Below, piece after piece: positions 1 through 3,990 of a DNA stretch of 5,129 bases. Source of the stretch: an uncultured Clostridia bacterium. Its GTDB lineage: Bacteria > Bacillota > Clostridia > UBA1381. The notes below the pieces were generated by a model, which had not been told where the DNA came from, ran no database searches, and worked only from the letters and a program-made list of their open reading frames with translations. The DNA is taken from contig CAJTPP010000046.1 in assembly GCA_910578235.1 (NCBI GenBank), forward strand, positions 9,025 to 14,153, read 5' to 3'. The position numbers and the translations under genes were made by a program. Numbering within the stretch: position 1 is the first letter of the stretch; every line of letters begins with the position of its first letter.

Positions 1-43
1 CCGCTGCCACAAGCATTGTATATAACAAAATTTTTTTTCTCAC
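1..43 (-). CDS. Start of a leftward gene, probable exported or lipoprotein (partial)
   Basis: Only the first 14 codons are in the window. They read MRKKILLYTMLVAA from a GTG start at 43. A strong ribosome binding site (AGGAGGA, bases 52-58 on the minus strand) lies 8 nt upstream, and a good promoter lies just above it at 76-104. Two or three basic residues followed by a hydrophobic run look like the n- and h-regions of a signal peptide or lipoprotein signal, so the product is probably exported. This is inferred from 14 residues. The family cannot be recognised because the rest of the gene is outside the window. Confidence 0.6.
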   Translation of the reverse strand, partial: MRKKILLYTMLVAA

Positions 44-75
44 TTAATCTTTCCTCCTACATAACACATATAGTT

Positions 76-104
76 AGTATACCACATATTTTCTATTATG
101 TAAA
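76..104 (-). promoter_or_regulatory. Sigma-A promoter of the left-edge gene
   Basis: On the minus strand TTTACA (99-104) is followed by a 17-bp spacer and TATACT (76-81). A TG one base before the -10 makes it an extended -10 (TGGTATACT). Transcription would start near 69, about 25 nt before the GTG start at 43 and just ahead of its ribosome binding site. Spacing and position fit well. Confidence 0.65.
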
Positions 105-222
105 ACTCAAATCTTGGAATTTATAAAAAATTTAAAAACATTAAACTTTATAATCTTTTTAAAATAAGCTTTCGGCACAACTAAATAAAATTTATAATAA
201 ATGTCAGCAATAGTTAAAAACG

Positions 223-252
223 TTGACTTTGTTTCTCATACCTTTGTTATAA
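223..252 (+). promoter_or_regulatory. Candidate promoter ahead of hairpin element copy 1
   Basis: TTGACT (223-228) and TTATAA (247-252) are separated by 18 bp; shifted by one base, TATAAA sits at 19 bp. A start near 259 would give a transcript of roughly 65-70 nt ending in the hairpin and T-run at 300-325. The -10 is imperfect and the region is AT-rich, so this is a candidate only. Confidence 0.35.
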
Positions 253-257
253 ATTTC

Positions 258-329
258 TGGAATGAGTTATGTCGCAGCAAAAATTGAAGTCACGTTTTTA
301 TGCGCGGTTTCGGCTGCGCATTTTTATTG
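258..329 (+). repeat. Hairpin-ended repeat element, copy 1
   Basis: This copy aligns with 479-551 at a constant offset of 221 bp, with 11 substitutions (9 of them transitions) and one extra T in the second T-run. The most conserved parts are AAATTGAAG, CGTTTTTATGCGCGG and TTCGGCTGCGCATTTTT. The 3' half is an intrinsic terminator shape. All nucleotide differences in the shared open frame would change amino acids, so conservation looks like that of an RNA or DNA element and not of a peptide. It may be a small RNA gene, a duplicated terminator or a dispersed genomic repeat; the function is unknown. Confidence 0.6.
300..325 (+). terminator. Terminator-like hairpin in repeat copy 1
   Basis: ATGCGCGG (300-307) pairs with CTGCGCAT (314-321) through one G·U, then a T·G pair closes a TTCG loop, followed by TTTTT (321-325). 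The T-run lies on the plus side only, so it would stop rightward transcription. No rightward protein gene lies upstream, which is why a short non-coding transcript is suspected. Confidence 0.5.
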
Positions 330-385
330 TGCAAATACACAAATATTATCATTTATGTATAATTTTTCTTGTATAATAGTATTTT

Positions 386-399
386 GTGTGTTATAATAC
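386..399 (+). repeat. Left arm of a 14-bp perfect inverted repeat
   Basis: The 14 bases GTGTGTTATAATAC are the exact reverse complement of 603-616. The two arms bracket about 200 bp that contain hairpin element copy 2. The arm contains a TATAAT box (392-397) pointing inward. An 8-bp direct repeat, ATAGTATT, also occurs at 376-383 and 600-607. No target-site duplication is evident (flanks TT and TA), so a MITE-like element is possible but unproven. Confidence 0.55.
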
Positions 400-478
400 A
401 TATTGCGATACAGGTTAATACTATCATTCACGGGTTTACGTTGTCAAAAACGTATGCTTTAATTTGTCATTCCGTGTT

Positions 479-487
479 TGGTATGAT
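479..487 (+). promoter_or_regulatory. Candidate extended -10 box inside repeat copy 2
   Basis: TGGTATGAT matches an extended -10 (TGnTATnaT). The base run 17 bp upstream (459-464, TTAATT) is a poor -35. A start near 494 would give a transcript of about 53 nt to the end of the T-run. The same position in copy 1 reads TGGAATGAG, which is not promoter-like, so the match could be chance. Confidence 0.3.
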
Positions 488-520
488 CTGTATCGCAACA
501 GAAATTGAAGCTGCGTTTTT

Positions 521-547
521 ATGCGCGGCTTCGGCTGCGCATTTTTT
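521..547 (+). terminator. C(UUCG)G terminator hairpin in repeat copy 2
   Basis: ATGCGCGGC (521-529) pairs with GCTGCGCAT (534-542) with a single G·U and closes a UUCG tetraloop of the very stable C(UUCG)G type. TTTTTT follows at 542-547. This is a textbook rightward intrinsic terminator with no rightward gene upstream in the window. Confidence 0.6.
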
Positions 548-602
548 ATTGCGTGAAAATATAAGGAAAAGCGGTGTGGCATATGCGTTTAAAAATACCA
601 TA

Positions 603-616
603 GTATTATAACACAC
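603..616 (-). repeat. Right arm of a 14-bp perfect inverted repeat
   Basis: GTATTATAACACAC on the plus strand is the exact reverse complement of 386-399. On the minus strand it carries TATAAT (605-610), also pointing inward, so both arms present convergent -10-like boxes. Similarity does not continue clearly past the 14 bp. Confidence 0.55.
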
Positions 617-686
617 TAACTTCAATATTGCTACATATCTAAAAAATACATCTCAATGATGCGGCTCAATTATTTTTACACATACG

Positions 687-711
687 AAAAGGCTGTCAGC
701 GACAGCCTTTT
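687..711 (-). terminator. Terminator of the tepA-ylzJ operon
   Basis: A perfect 11-bp stem, AAAAGGCTGTC (687-697) with GACAGCCTTTT (701-711), has a 3-nt loop and begins 8 bp past the ylzJ stop. The U-run is four bases on the minus strand and five on the plus strand, so it may also stop rightward transcripts from the spacer. Confidence 0.8.
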
Positions 712-719
712 TACTTCTC

Positions 720-908
720 TTATTTTATATTGCTTGATCCGAGCAATCCGTGATATTTCATATAATCCTGCGGATTTGTGCTGATAATTCTGTCCACAAT
801 CCCGTCAACTATTTCAAGCGTCACATTATCGTACATTTTTATATGACGCTGGCGTATCTGCGTGTTATCAAAAAATACCACGTCTGTAGGCACTACCGAA
901 TATATCAT
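720..908 (-). CDS. ylzJ: YlzJ-like protein
   Basis: This is a 62-residue protein of unknown function. The N terminus MIYSVVPTDVVFF, followed by a middle section with a polar IRQRHIK stretch and a VDGIVDRIISTNP segment, resembles the YlzJ-like family of small Firmicute proteins. The family is found directly after tepA in Bacillus and many Clostridia, and position here supports the call as much as sequence. Its ATG (908-906) overlaps the tepA TGA (907-905) as ATGA, with GGAGG inside the end of tepA about 10 nt upstream, so translation is probably coupled. No signal peptide, membrane segment or catalytic motif is visible. A terminator follows directly. Confidence 0.75.
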   Translation of the reverse strand: MIYSVVPTDVVFFDNTQIRQRHIKMYDNVTLEIVDGIVDRIISTNPQDYMKYHGLLGSSNIK

Positions 909-1606
909 TTTTTCTTTTCCTCCCTCTGCTTTGCTATAAGCTCATACATTTTTTCAAGCGCGTCCTTCAGTCCGCCCATTTCATTTATAAGCCCGCTTTC
1001 CACCGCCTTTTGAGCAAACAAAATACTTCCCACATCATTTGCTATTTCCTCAGTACTGAGCATGAGTCGTTTGAATTCCTCATGAGATATATTGGAATTT
1101 GACACCACAAATTCAATGATCCTCTCCTGCATATTCTGAAAATACTGAAATGTCTGCATAACGCCTATAACAACACCGCTCATACGAAGCGGATGCACTG
1201 TCATTGTGGCTGTAGGAGCGATAAACGAATAATTTGTCGCTACGGCAAGCGGCACTCCTATACTGTGTCCGCCTCCAAGAACCAGTGACACCGTGGGTTT
1301 GCTCATACCCGCAATCATTTCCGCAATCGCAAGTCCCGCCTCAACGTCGCCTCCCACTGTATTTAAAAGCACCATAAGCCCGTCAATCTCCGGATCCTCC
1401 TCAACCGCAATGAGCTGAGGAAGAACATGCTCATATTTCGTCGTCTTGTTCTGCGGTGGCAGTGTCATATGTCCCTCTACCTGACCGATTATATTAAGAC
1501 AATGTATATTTCCGCGCGGATTTTTCGTCTCCACGCTGCCGAATTCCGTTATATTTTTCCGCTCCTGTTCCGCTACTGAGCTTTCTTCTTCGTTATCTTC
1601 TATCAT
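905..1606 (-). CDS. tepA: TepA, ClpP-like serine peptidase
   Basis: This 233-residue cytoplasmic protein is of the ClpP/crotonase fold (peptidase family S14), TepA subgroup. The acidic N terminus (MIEDNEEESS) precedes a ClpP-like core from about residue 33. TVGGDVEAGLAIAEMI (83-98) is the oxyanion-strand region. GGHSIG (112-117) places the nucleophile at Ser115 and TVHP (136-139) gives the catalytic His138. Asp191 (NDVG) is the best candidate third residue, and AVESGLINEMGG (201-212) matches the ClpP C-terminal region. In Bacillus subtilis TepA was first linked to protein translocation and later to degradation of small acid-soluble spore proteins during outgrowth; the role here is inferred. 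The start is set by GGAGG at 1615-1619, 8 nt before the ATG. It is the first gene of an operon with ylzJ. No spoIIIE follows, unlike in Bacillus. Confidence 0.9.
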   Translation of the reverse strand: MIEDNEEESSVAEQERKNITEFGSVETKNPRGNIHCLNIIGQVEGHMTLPPQNKTTKYEHVLPQLIAVEEDPEIDGLMVLLNTVGGDVEAGLAIAEMIAGMSKPTVSLVLGGGHSIGVPLAVATNYSFIAPTATMTVHPLRMSGVVIGVMQTFQYFQNMQERIIEFVVSNSNISHEEFKRLMLSTEEIANDVGSILFAQKAVESGLINEMGGLKDALEKMYELIAKQREEKKK

Positions 1607-1640
1607 ATCCTGTTCCTCCGTATTTAATAAGGTATATTTT

Positions 1641-1646
1641 ATTATA
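1641..1646 (-). promoter_or_regulatory. Possible -10 box for tepA
   Basis: The minus strand reads TATAAT here, which would place the start near 1634, about 28 nt before the tepA ATG and just ahead of its ribosome binding site. The -35 at the right spacing (GAATAA, 1664-1669) is weak, and the region is A+T-rich enough for chance matches. Confidence 0.3.
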
Positions 1647-1677
1647 AATAAATTATGACTATTTTATTCTAAAACCG

Positions 1678-1706
1678 TTGACAAAATAAATACTCGGTGT
1701 TATAAT
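1678..1706 (+). promoter_or_regulatory. Perfect consensus sigma-A promoter of the GNAT leader
   Basis: TTGACA (1678-1683), a 17-bp spacer and TATAAT (1701-1706) match the vegetative consensus at all twelve positions with optimal spacing. The start would fall near 1713, giving a leader of about 200 nt before the GNAT ATG at 1913. A consensus-strength promoter followed by a terminator is the usual layout for genes controlled by attenuation. Confidence 0.88.
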
Positions 1707-1733
1707 GATAAAAATCATTTGGAGGTTTTCTGT

Positions 1734-1781
1734 ATGAACAGCAAATTTTCAAAACTTAATAATGTCATGCCTATGCTTTAG
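1734..1781 (+). CDS. 15-residue leader peptide (upstream ORF)
   Basis: The ORF encodes MNSKFSKLNNVMPML and ends in TAG at 1779-1781. GGAGG (1721-1725) sits 8 nt before the ATG and the promoter is only 28 bp upstream, so it should be translated well. It ends 1 nt before the first leader hairpin (1783-1825), the placement expected for a peptide whose translation steers RNA folding. Codons 12 and 14 are Met, near the end. There is no similarity to a known protein, and no continuation of the frame that would suggest a broken gene. Alternatives are a methionine-sensing leader, a drug-sensing leader of the kind seen before Gram-positive resistance genes, or a chance short ORF. Confidence 0.6.
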   Translation: MNSKFSKLNNVMPML

Positions 1782-1782
1782 A

Positions 1783-1881
1783 GTTTTGTCTTGAACGTAA
1801 TTTTCAGCCGCGTCAGAGACAAAGCCCTCATTGGCGTGGCTGTAGGATATCCGCCTTGCAGTCCACACGGTTTGCAGGGTG
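1783..1881 (+). promoter_or_regulatory. Multi-stem attenuator leader
   Basis: Hand pairing gives four stems in two mutually exclusive sets. Stem A pairs 1783-1797 with 1811-1825 (one bulge on each side). Stem B pairs 1805-1815 with 1832-1842 (11 continuous pairs, two G·U). Stem C pairs 1838-1846 with 1855-1863 (9 pairs, three G·U). Stem D, the terminator, pairs 1852-1860 with 1873-1881. A excludes B, B excludes C and C excludes D. So A favours C and read-through, while B favours D and termination. A ribosome at the leader stop codon would cover the 5' arm of A. The pairings are read directly from the sequence; their energies and the direction of control are inferred. It does not match T-box or SAM riboswitch signatures. 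Confidence 0.6.
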
Positions 1882-1887
1882 TTTTTT
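1852..1887 (+). terminator. Intrinsic terminator upstream of the GNAT gene
   Basis: A nine-pair stem, 1852-1860 with 1873-1881 (two G·U), with further pairing of 1863-1864 to 1869-1870 in the loop, is followed by TTTTTT (1882-1887) and a second T-rich stretch to 1894. It ends 25 bp before the GNAT ATG and downstream of the leader promoter, so it must be bypassed for the gene to be expressed. Confidence 0.72.
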
Positions 1888-1897
1888 ATTTTTTAGT

Positions 1898-1904
1898 AAA
1901 GGAG
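1898..1904 (+). promoter_or_regulatory. Ribosome binding site that sets the GNAT start
   Basis: AAAGGAG lies 8 nt before the ATG at 1913. The same frame opens at an earlier ATG (1856), but that one lies in the terminator stem, lacks a ribosome binding site and would add 19 residues outside the GNAT fold. Confidence 0.8.
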
Positions 1905-1912
1905 CATTTTTT

Positions 1913-2494
1913 ATGAAACACAAAGGCACACAAAAAATCGAAACAAAACGGCTTATATTACGGCCATTCAAACTATCTGACGCTGAACATATGTTTAAAA
2001 ACTGGGCTAATGACAGCAATGTCACAAAATATCTGACATGGCCGCCACATGAAAGCGCGGATCTAACTGTAAAGCTGCTTACAGAATGGATACCTCTATA
2101 TAAAAACGCCGATTACTATCAGTGGTGCATAGAGTTTAAAGATATCTCACAGGCAATAGGCTCTATATCCGTTGTCAATATATCGGAAGAAACCGAAGCC
2201 GTTGAAATAGGCTATTGTATCGGGAAAGCATACTGGAATAAAGGCATAACAAGCGAGGCGCTTTCAGCGTTAATTAAGTTTTTCTTTGATGACGTCGGGA
2301 TAAACCGTATACAGGCCCATCATGATGTAAATAATCCCAATTCAGGCCGGGTAATGGCAAAGTGCGGATTAAAATATGAAGGCACGCTTATTCAGGCCGC
2401 GCGCAATCAGCAGGGATTATGTGATATATGCGTCTACGGATTAATAAGACAAGATTACGATTTGGCTTGTAAAAACCATAGATATATGTTATAA
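1913..2494 (+). CDS. GNAT-family N-acetyltransferase, RimJ/RimL type
   Basis: This 193-residue cytoplasmic enzyme is predicted to transfer an acetyl group from acetyl-CoA to an amine. The N terminus IETKRLILRPFKLSDAEHMF (9-28) is the hallmark opening of the RimJ/RimL-like branch. Residues 96-100 (AVEIG) and YCIGKAYWNKGITSEAL (101-117) form the beta4-alpha3 acetyl-CoA pyrophosphate loop, here WNKGIT. NRIQAHHDVNNPNSGRVM (131-148) and CGLKYEG (151-157) are the conserved C-terminal half. Relatives acetylate ribosomal protein N termini, antibiotics or small metabolites, and the substrate cannot be told from sequence. It is preceded by a consensus promoter, leader peptide and terminator, unusual for a housekeeping GNAT and suggestive of inducible expression. 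metA starts 31 bp after its stop with no terminator between, so read-through into metA is likely. Confidence 0.88.
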   Translation: MKHKGTQKIETKRLILRPFKLSDAEHMFKNWANDSNVTKYLTWPPHESADLTVKLLTEWIPLYKNADYYQWCIEFKDISQAIGSISVVNISEETEAVEIGYCIGKAYWNKGITSEALSALIKFFFDDVGINRIQAHHDVNNPNSGRVMAKCGLKYEGTLIQAARNQQGLCDICVYGLIRQDYDLACKNHRYML

Positions 2495-2495
2495 T
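2467..2495 (+). promoter_or_regulatory. Likely internal promoter for metA
   Basis: TTGTAA (2467-2472), a 17-bp spacer and TATAAT (2490-2495), with TG one base before the -10 (TGTTATAAT), overlap the end of the GNAT gene. Transcription would start near 2502, 24 nt before the metA ATG and just ahead of its ribosome binding site. metA may therefore be transcribed independently of the attenuated upstream promoter. Confidence 0.55.
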
Positions 2496-2510
2496 TTTAT
2501 GCATGCAAAG

Positions 2511-2517
2511 AAAGGAG
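2511..2517 (+). promoter_or_regulatory. Ribosome binding site that sets the metA start
   Basis: AAAGGAG is spaced 8 nt from the ATG at 2526. An in-frame ATG at 2499 precedes this site, lacks its own, and would add nine residues absent from the family. Starting at 2526 makes the catalytic residues fall on the standard family numbering. Confidence 0.85.
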
Positions 2518-2525
2518 CGGTACAT

Positions 2526-3443
2526 ATGCCGATTAAAATACCTGATAAGCTTCCGGCTACAAAACAGCTTAGAAATGAAAACATCTTTGTCATGAGCGAA
2601 AAAAAGGCAATGCATCAGGATATACGTCCGCTTAGAATTGTAATTGTAAATCTGATGCCAACCAAGATAACAACAGAAACACAGCTTTTAAGGCTTCTGT
2701 CCAACTCTCCGCTGCAAGTTGAGATAGATTTTCTGCAAATGGACTCTCACAAGTCGAAAAACACACCGGCAGAACATCTTTCCACATTTTATAAAACATT
2801 TGACGAAATAAAAAATTCCAAATATGACGGAATGATTATCACAGGAGCGCCGGTTGAAAACATGAAATTTGAGGCTGTTGACTACTGGAATGAGCTTGTC
2901 ACAATAATGGACTGGTCAACAACACACGTAACCTCCACGCTTCACATATGCTGGGCGGCCTTTGCCGGTCTTTACTATCATTACGGAGTACCTAAACACC
3001 CATTGTCTCAAAAATGCTCAGGCGTTTTTAAGCACAGAATAAACCGCCGCACCGCAAAGCTTCTGCGCGGATTTGACAATGAGTTTTACGCCCCGCACTC
3101 ACGCAACACGGAAGTGCTCAGGGAGGATATCGACAAGGTAAAGGAGCTTGAAATACTTGCGGAGTCTAAGGAAGCCGGTATTTACATCATATTTACCAAA
3201 GGCGGCAGACGTATTTTTGTGACAGGTCATTCAGAGTATGACGCAACTACTTTACGCGATGAGTATTTTAGGGACATTGAACGCGGTATTAATCCGTCAG
3301 TTCCCAAACACTATTTCCCACACGACGATCCGTCCAGACGCCCGGTTGTTCGTTGGCGTTCGCATGCAAATCTGCTGTTTTCCAACTGGCTCAACTACTT
3401 TGTATATCAAATTACGCCTTATGATATAGACAGCATTAAATAA
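2526..3443 (+). CDS. metA: Homoserine O-acetyltransferase, MetA family
   Basis: This 305-residue cytoplasmic enzyme acylates homoserine at the first committed step of methionine synthesis, and its O-acylhomoserine product is then sulfhydrylated or cystathionine-linked. It opens MPIKIPDKLPATKQLRNENI as the family does, and LRIVIVNLMPTKITTETQLL (36-55) is the conserved block. The catalytic Cys142 lies in HICWAA (140-145), with His235 and Glu237 in TGHSEYD (233-239). Residue 111, in GAPVE (107-111), is Glu. Structural work on Bacillus cereus MetA ties Glu111 to acetyl-CoA use and Gly111 to succinyl-CoA use, so this one is called an acetyltransferase despite the common succinyltransferase label. 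Length and numbering fit the family, with no truncation. It lies after the GNAT gene, with its own likely promoter, and ends at a strong terminator. No SAM riboswitch or T-box is visible directly upstream. Confidence 0.95.
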   Translation: MPIKIPDKLPATKQLRNENIFVMSEKKAMHQDIRPLRIVIVNLMPTKITTETQLLRLLSNSPLQVEIDFLQMDSHKSKNTPAEHLSTFYKTFDEIKNSKYDGMIITGAPVENMKFEAVDYWNELVTIMDWSTTHVTSTLHICWAAFAGLYYHYGVPKHPLSQKCSGVFKHRINRRTAKLLRGFDNEFYAPHSRNTEVLREDIDKVKELEILAESKEAGIYIIFTKGGRRIFVTGHSEYDATTLRDEYFRDIERGINPSVPKHYFPHDDPSRRPVVRWRSHANLLFSNWLNYFVYQITPYDIDSIK

Positions 3444-3483
3444 ACATAAAAAATCTGACCTGTACGGTCAGATTTTTTATGTT
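3443..3483. terminator. Bidirectional terminator between metA and the oxidoreductase operon
   Basis: An uninterrupted 18-bp stem (3443-3460 with 3466-3483) has a five-base loop (TGTAC). The GC-rich upper part, TCTGACC/GGTCAGA, is flanked by A6 on one side and T6 on the other, so it works in both directions. It overlaps the last base of the metA stop and the final bases of the convergent gamma-subunit gene, letting both operons share one terminator. Confidence 0.9.
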
Positions 3484-3988
3484 ATGACTGTAATATATAA
3501 TTCAATCCATCCTCAAACGCTTCAATATCCTCATCCGCTTTAACTCCGGCCACAAGACGAATGGCCTCGTCAATTGATTTACGCGATAAAAGCTTTGTTT
3601 TGGCAGACATTGCTCCAAGCATAACCATATTTATCAGTTTACTGTTCTTTACCGCCGCCTCTCCTACTGTAATCATCTCAGCAGTTGTGTCGCAGCGGTT
3701 CGCAAATGAACTGTCTGTTATAATTTTCTCTTTTACACTGTCTTTGAATTTATCAAGAGACGGATAATTCATCGCTATAAGTATATCCGCAGTTTTGAAT
3801 GTCGGCGAGCTGATTTCACTGTCAGATATTACCACCTGACAATTCGCTGTACCGCCTCTCATTTCAGGCCCGTAAGACGGAAGCCATGACACCTCATAAC
3901 CGTCATTCACAGCGGCCTGAGCAAGTATTTTCCCCGCAAACAGAACACCCTGTCCTCCAAATCCAGCTATAATAATTTTACATTCCAT
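3482..3988 (-). CDS. 2-oxoacid:ferredoxin oxidoreductase, gamma subunit
   Basis: This 168-residue protein is the gamma (KorC/VorC type) subunit of a 2-oxoacid:acceptor oxidoreductase, which converts a 2-oxoacid and CoA to acyl-CoA, CO2 and reduced ferredoxin. It opens with a nucleotide-binding-like glycine motif, GFGGQGV (9-15), followed by GKILAQAA (19-26). SYGPEMRGGTANC (38-50) is the family's CoA-site signature. The remainder, including VMLGAMSAKT (122-131), fits the family, and full length is normal. The start has GGAG (3996-3999) 7 nt upstream, inside the end of the beta gene, whose stop lies 2 bp away, so the two are translationally linked. It is the last gene of the operon. The substrate is not fixed by this subunit: 2-oxoglutarate and branched-chain 2-oxoacids are both possible. 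Confidence 0.9.
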   Translation of the reverse strand: MECKIIIAGFGGQGVLFAGKILAQAAVNDGYEVSWLPSYGPEMRGGTANCQVVISDSEISSPTFKTADILIAMNYPSLDKFKDSVKEKIITDSSFANRCDTTAEMITVGEAAVKNSKLINMVMLGAMSAKTKLLSRKSIDEAIRLVAGVKADEDIEAFEDGLNYILQS

Positions 3989-3990
3989 AT

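Larger units (their letters stand above)
479..551 (+). repeat. Hairpin-ended repeat element, copy 2
   Basis: This is the second copy of the element at 258-329. Its hairpin is stronger, with a full C(TTCG)G tetraloop closing an ATGCGC-GG stem and six Ts after it. Upstream bases differ more than the hairpin half. It sits between the arms of the inverted repeat at 386-399 and 603-616. No ribosome binding site precedes the ATG at 483. The element belongs to no family I recognise. Confidence 0.6.
44..719. other. Long spacer without a protein gene
   Basis: This 676-bp AT-rich stretch lies between the left-edge gene and ylzJ. No open frame in it has a ribosome binding site or recognisable protein. 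It holds the left-edge promoter, two copies of a hairpin-ended element (258-329 and 479-551), a 14-bp perfect inverted repeat around the second copy, several TATAAT-like boxes, and the ylzJ terminator. The stretches 105-222, 330-385 and 617-686 show nothing distinctive apart from high A+T. Confidence 0.6.

Noticed and set aside
262..396. 44-residue open frame through repeat copy 1 in the same frame as copy 2
   Set aside because: The similar peptides (both include FLCA and SAAHF) follow from DNA similarity. There are no silent changes and no ribosome binding site, so a peptide family is not supported.
369..611. 80-codon open frame on the plus strand covering repeat copy 2
   Set aside because: It has no ribosome binding site, an odd composition, and its middle is the hairpin repeat, whose differences from copy 1 all change amino acids. 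It is better read as non-coding.
750..1013. 87-residue plus-strand frame opposite ylzJ and the end of tepA
   Set aside because: It is antisense to recognised genes, with no ribosome binding site and low-complexity Ser/Phe content.
1734..1912. Broken gene between the consensus promoter and the GNAT start
   Set aside because: No frame after the TAG at 1779 continues a recognisable protein, and the tract is filled by well-paired stems and a terminator, which fits a regulatory leader.
1713..1912. T-box or SAM riboswitch in the leader
   Set aside because: No T-box sequence (GGGTGGNACCGCG-like) or S-box core was found, and the leader instead holds an ORF and stacked hairpins.
1828..2025. 65-residue minus-strand open frame
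   Set aside because: It spans the leader and the start of the GNAT gene on the opposite strand, with no ribosome binding site or family resemblance. It is a shadow.
3238..3429. 63-residue plus-strand frame inside metA
   Set aside because: It is an overlapping frame entirely within a full-length, well-conserved gene.
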